Source of the DNA: Bacteroidales bacterium UBA1458
GTDB lineage: Bacteria; Bacteroidota; Bacteroidia; Bacteroidales; VadinHA17
DNA length: 10,392 nt
Reading direction: 5' to 3'
Assembly (NCBI GenBank): GCA_002325785.1
Contig: DCSU01000033.1
Location: 621-11,012 of the forward strand
This document shows, one piece after another, positions 7,113-10,392 of this stretch. The stretch's first letter is position 1, and every line of letters starts with the position of its first letter. The notes beneath the pieces were generated by a model. The model ran no database searches, had not been told where the DNA came from, and was given only the letters and a program-made list of their open reading frames with translations. A program made the position numbers and the translations under genes.

Positions 7113-7137
7113 CCCGGTCACTTAGGACCCTTATTAC

Positions 7138-9069
7138 ATGTCAGCATCAGAAAGGCTGTTAGACAAGATAGACACCCCCGACGACCTCAGGAAACTTGAC
7201 AGGCTGGAGCTTGTCAGGTTCAGTGATGAGCTCAGAGAGCACATCATTGATGAGGTCAGCAGTAATCCCGGCCACCTGGGAGCAAGCCTTGGGGTGGTAG
7301 AGCTTACTGTTGCCCTTCATTATGTGTACAACACACCTTACGACAAAATTGTGTGGGATGTAGGGCACCAGGCTTACGGGCACAAGATCCTCACCGGAAG
7401 GAAGAATCAATTTCATACTAATCGCAAATACAAGGGTATCAGCGGATTCCCGCGCATGGCCGAAAGTGAATACGACGCTTTTGGGGTTGGGCACTCATCA
7501 ACATCCATCTCGGCAGCCCTGGGATTGGCTGTTGCTGCGCGTGTCAAAGGTGAAAAACGCAAGGTGGTGGCGGTGATTGGCGACGGTGCCCTGCAGGCCG
7601 GCCTTGCTTTTGAAGGACTCAACAACGCGGGAAACGAGAAAGCTGACCTCCTGGTGATTCTCAATGACAATAACATATCAATAGATGCCAGCGTGGGAGC
7701 CATGAAGGAGTACCTGCTTGACATCACCACCAGCAGGACCTACAACAGGTTCAAAGACAGGATGTGGAGGCTGCTGGGCCGCTCAAAGAGAGTGGGCTCG
7801 AAGGCACAGATCATAGCCTCACAGATCGAGAGCAGCATCAAAGGTACCGTGCTTGAGCGGAGCAATATGTTCGAGGCATTGAAATTCAGGTATTTCGGTC
7901 CCATCGACGGGCATGACGTCATGCACCTCACAAGGGTGCTGGAAGACCTCAAGACCATCCCGGGGCCAAAGCTTCTTCACTGTATAACGGTAAAAGGCAA
8001 GGGATTCCCGAAAGCCGAGCAGGAACAGACCATCTTCCATGCACCGGGCCGGTTCGATAAATGTACAGGGGAGCTGATAAAGCCTTCCGAATGCTCCAAA
8101 CACCCGCTTTACCAGGAGGTCTTCGGTCATACGATCGTTGAACTGGCACGGCAGAATGAAAAGATAGTGGGTATCACACCGGCTATGCCCTCAGGCTGCT
8201 CGCTCAACATCATGATGAAAGAGATGCCCGGTAGAGCTTTTGATGTAGGTATATGCGAGCAGCATGCGGTGACATTCTCAGCCGGACTGGCAGCCAACGG
8301 AATGGTTCCCTTCTGCAATATCTACTCGTCGTTCATTCAGCGGGCCTATGACCAGGTGGTGCATGACGTAGCTATCCAGAGACTGAAAGTGATCTTCTGC
8401 CTCGACCGGGGCGGACTGGTAGGTACTGACGGGGCCACACACCACGGCTTCTTCGACCTTGCCTTCATGCGCAACATCCCGGGGATGATCACGGCCGCAC
8501 CCATGGACGAGGTGGAACTGCGCAACATGATGTACACGGCCCAGCTAGACAGCGTAAAGGGACCCTTCAGTATCCGCTATCCGCGCGGGACCGGCGTTAT
8601 ATGCAATTGGCAGCAGCCTTTTGCGGAGATACCAGTAGGCCGGGCGAGACTGATCAGTGAGGGAAGTGATATTGCCGTGCTGAGTATAGGCCATCCGGGT
8701 AACTTTGTTGTTGATGCCGTGGCCGCACTGAGTGCTCGGGGAATTTCTGTAATGCATTATGACATGCGGTTTGCCAATCCCCTTGACGAGGAGGTCCTGC
8801 ATGACGTGATGAAGAAGTTCAGGAAGATCATCACCGTAGAGGACGGGGTGATCAAGGGAGGGTTTGGCACTGCCGTTCTTGAGTTTGCCGCCGATCACGG
8901 GTATACGCCGGAGATAAAGAGAATGGGCATCCCCGACTATTTCGTTGAGCATGGCACCCAGAAGGAGCTGTGGCGTGAGTGCGGATATGATGCGGAGGGC
9001 ATACAAAGTGCTATTATGAATGCAGTCAGCAGTCCGCAGCCGGCAGTCGGCAGCCGCCAATCCAGCTGA
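7138..9069 (+). CDS. dxs: 1-deoxy-D-xylulose-5-phosphate synthase
   Basis: This enzyme condenses pyruvate and glyceraldehyde 3-phosphate to 1-deoxy-D-xylulose 5-phosphate, the first step of the MEP isoprenoid pathway, which also feeds thiamine and pyridoxal synthesis. It is cytoplasmic and depends on thiamine diphosphate (ThDP). Visible features in the 643-residue product are: NPGHLGASLGVVELTVALHY near 43-62; GHSSTSIS at 118-125; the ThDP/Mg motif GDGALQAG (148-155) with NDNN at 176-179; catalytic glutamate in GICEQHAVTFSAGLA (Glu374); DRGGLVGTDGATHHG (423-437); and the C-terminal transketolase domain to about residue 627. Length is close to the family norm, but the last 15 or so residues (AVSSPQPAVGSRQSS) are low-complexity and encoded by a heptamer repeat array. 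A promoter with an exact TAnnTTTG box lies upstream. No other MEP gene is in the window. Confidence 0.97.
   Translation: MSASERLLDKIDTPDDLRKLDRLELVRFSDELREHIIDEVSSNPGHLGASLGVVELTVALHYVYNTPYDKIVWDVGHQAYGHKILTGRKNQFHTNRKYKGISGFPRMAESEYDAFGVGHSSTSISAALGLAVAARVKGEKRKVVAVIGDGALQAGLAFEGLNNAGNEKADLLVILNDNNISIDASVGAMKEYLLDITTSRTYNRFKDRMWRLLGRSKRVGSKAQIIASQIESSIKGTVLERSNMFEALKFRYFGPIDGHDVMHLTRVLEDLKTIPGPKLLHCITVKGKGFPKAEQEQTIFHAPGRFDKCTGELIKPSECSKHPLYQEVFGHTIVELARQNEKIVGITPAMPSGCSLNIMMKEMPGRAFDVGICEQHAVTFSAGLAANGMVPFCNIYSSFIQRAYDQVVHDVAIQRLKVIFCLDRGGLVGTDGATHHGFFDLAFMRNIPGMITAAPMDEVELRNMMYTAQLDSVKGPFSIRYPRGTGVICNWQQPFAEIPVGRARLISEGSDIAVLSIGHPGNFVVDAVAALSARGISVMHYDMRFANPLDEEVLHDVMKKFRKIITVEDGVIKGGFGTAVLEFAADHGYTPEIKRMGIPDYFVEHGTQKELWRECGYDAEGIQSAIMNAVSSPQPAVGSRQSS
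9022..9056 (+). repeat. Heptamer array (GCAGYCN)5 forming the 3' end of dxs
   Basis: Five consecutive 7-bp units read GCAGTCA, GCAGTCC, GCAGCCG, GCAGTCG and GCAGCCG. The array lies inside the dxs frame and encodes most of its last residues; the stop codon follows at 9067-9069. The unit is related to the GCAGTAG-type heptamers at 9116-9143 (reverse orientation) and at 9991-10018. Confidence 0.72.
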
Positions 9070-9081
9070 AATACTGGGGAT

Positions 9082-9102
9082 TGTGGACTTTGGACTGTGG
9101 AC
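9082..9102 (+). repeat. Heptamer array (TKTGGAC)3 between dxs and the DUF1080 gene
   Basis: Three tandem 7-bp units read TGTGGAC, TTTGGAC and TGTGGAC, just downstream of the dxs stop. The core word differs from the GCAGT arrays, but the period is the same. Confidence 0.65.
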
Positions 9103-9115
9103 AGCGGGCTGAACT

Positions 9116-9143
9116 ACTGCCTATTGCCTACTGCCTACTGCCT
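9116..9143 (-). repeat. Heptamer array (AGGCAGT)4 in minus orientation, left of the DUF1080 gene
   Basis: On the plus strand the units are ACTGCCT, ATTGCCT, ACTGCCT and ACTGCCT. The reverse complement is four AGGCAGT units with one mismatch, matching the array at 9991-10018. A further shared 12-mer, GACTGAGGACTG, lies at 9149-9160 and recurs inverted at 10030-10041. Confidence 0.75.
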
Positions 9144-9221
9144 GATAAGACTGAGGACTGAAAATTGCTCGTCTAGCATAAAATATTGTAGCACATTAAT
9201 TATATAGATTATCTTTCATTT

Positions 9222-10061
<840 letters not shown>

Positions 10062-10077
10062 TCCCGGCAACAGTGGT

Positions 10078-10156
10078 ATAGGCCGTAGGCCTTTTAGTAT
10101 TGTAGATTTGGGGCATTCCCATTTCATCATAGATCGTAGGTCTTAACGTATTGTAG
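10078..10156. repeat. Imperfect 28-bp direct repeat, two copies 51 bp apart
   Basis: Copies at 10078-10105 and 10129-10156 share ATAG, CGTAGG, CTT and GTATTGTAG, with 22 of 28 positions identical. The 23 bp between them are unrelated. No coding potential was seen and the function is unknown. Confidence 0.5.
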
Positions 10157-10230
10157 CCTGATCAGGCATAAGGCAATAGTGGGCATTTGAAAAAATTATC
10201 CTATTTTCGCATCCGCATTACATTTTCTGC

Positions 10231-10318
10231 CCGGATGGCAGGGGCGAGCGTCAGAAAACACCCCGTGGGTGTTTTTAGCGAGCAGCCGGACCGCAGGGGA
10301 GGCAATTCCGCCATTCGG
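10231..10318. other. Nested palindromic block, REP-like element or structured RNA candidate
   Basis: The outer arms CCGGATGGC (10231-10239) and GCCATTCGG (10310-10318) can pair over nine positions, with one G-U pair. Inside is the strong hairpin at 10255-10275. It is flanked by direct GCGAGC words (10244-10249 and 10278-10283) and by a 12-of-14 direct repeat, CCGGATGGCAGGGG (10231-10244) and CCGGACCGCAGGGG (10286-10299). The G+C content is higher than that of the AT-rich sequence on both sides. The block could be an interspersed repeat, an sRNA or a 5' leader for a gene beyond the edge. A tRNA was considered and rejected. Confidence 0.45.
10255..10276 (+). terminator. Terminator-like hairpin with T tract
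   Basis: AAAACACCC (10255-10263) and GGGTGTTTT (10267-10275) form a perfect 9-bp stem with a CGT loop, and the 3' arm ends in five T. The reverse strand also ends in a T run, so it could work in both directions. It lies about 260 bp after the DUF1080 stop, which is distant. It may instead end a transcript arising within the repeat region. Confidence 0.55.
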
Positions 10319-10392
10319 ATGAGATGAGTAAACAGATTATTGATTGCAACAAAATATTATAAAGAACAACAAAGAGTTATGGTAATGCCCGG

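Noticed and set aside
9186..9217. Promoter for the DUF1080 gene (TTG, 21 nt, TATCTTTC)
   Set aside because: The spacing is acceptable, but the last base of the -7 box is wrong and the box lies only 4 nt before the ATG, requiring a leaderless transcript; mentioned in the gene entry but not called as a feature.
10230..10318. Possible tRNA-Leu-like start (GCCCGGATGGC)
   Set aside because: The opening resembles tRNA-Leu, but there is no T-arm GGTTCRA sequence, no plausible anticodon arm and no CCA-compatible 3' acceptor; the hairpin with T tract does not fit a tRNA.
10379..10392. Start of a further plus-strand gene (ATG GTA ATG CCC)
   Set aside because: Only four codons are visible, with no recognisable promoter or ribosome binding site, so it cannot be supported.

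Overview
The window looks like chromosomal DNA of a Bacteroidota member, probably an uncultured Bacteroidales-like lineage. The evidence is an ECF sigma/FecR pair of the Bacteroidetes type, CarboxypepD_reg and STN domains, a DUF1080 lipoprotein, no strong Shine-Dalgarno sites, and at least one promoter matching the Bacteroidetes -33/-7 consensus (TTTG-like box, about 20 nt, TAnnTTTG). The genus cannot be told from this sequence.

Layout. On the minus strand at the left edge is the start of a penicillin-acylase-family gene (1-266). Upstream of it, in the same direction, is a radical SAM/SPASM gene (458-1426), and the two are separated by four degenerate copies of a 43-bp tandem repeat. Diverging from the radical SAM gene is a tight plus-strand cluster (1533-5931): a CarboxypepD_reg protein, an ECF sigma factor, a FecR anti-sigma factor, and a second protein with STN plus CarboxypepD_reg domains. 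Ending against it is a minus-strand OmpA-family coiled-coil lipoprotein gene (5940-6953). After a divergent regulatory region come dxs (7138-9069) and a DUF1080 lipoprotein gene (9222-9992). The last 400 bases hold no gene but contain heptamer arrays, a 28-bp direct repeat and a large palindromic block with a terminator-like hairpin.

How the genes fit together. The most interesting unit is the four-gene cluster. In the usual Bacteroidetes arrangement, a sigma/FecR pair is followed by a SusC-type TonB-dependent transporter whose N-terminal STN domain signals to FecR. Here the downstream gene keeps the STN and CarboxypepD_reg domains but has no plug or beta-barrel. In their place it has a C-terminal domain that is clearly paralogous to the C-terminal domain of the gene upstream of sigma. 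This suggests a cell-surface signalling module without a transporter (inference).

The second notable pattern is a set of short arrays, all with a 7-bp period. They surround the DUF1080 gene, overlap its stop codon, and encode the extra C-terminal tail of Dxs. The remaining genes (penicillin acylase, radical SAM, OmpA, dxs, DUF1080) show no obvious shared pathway.
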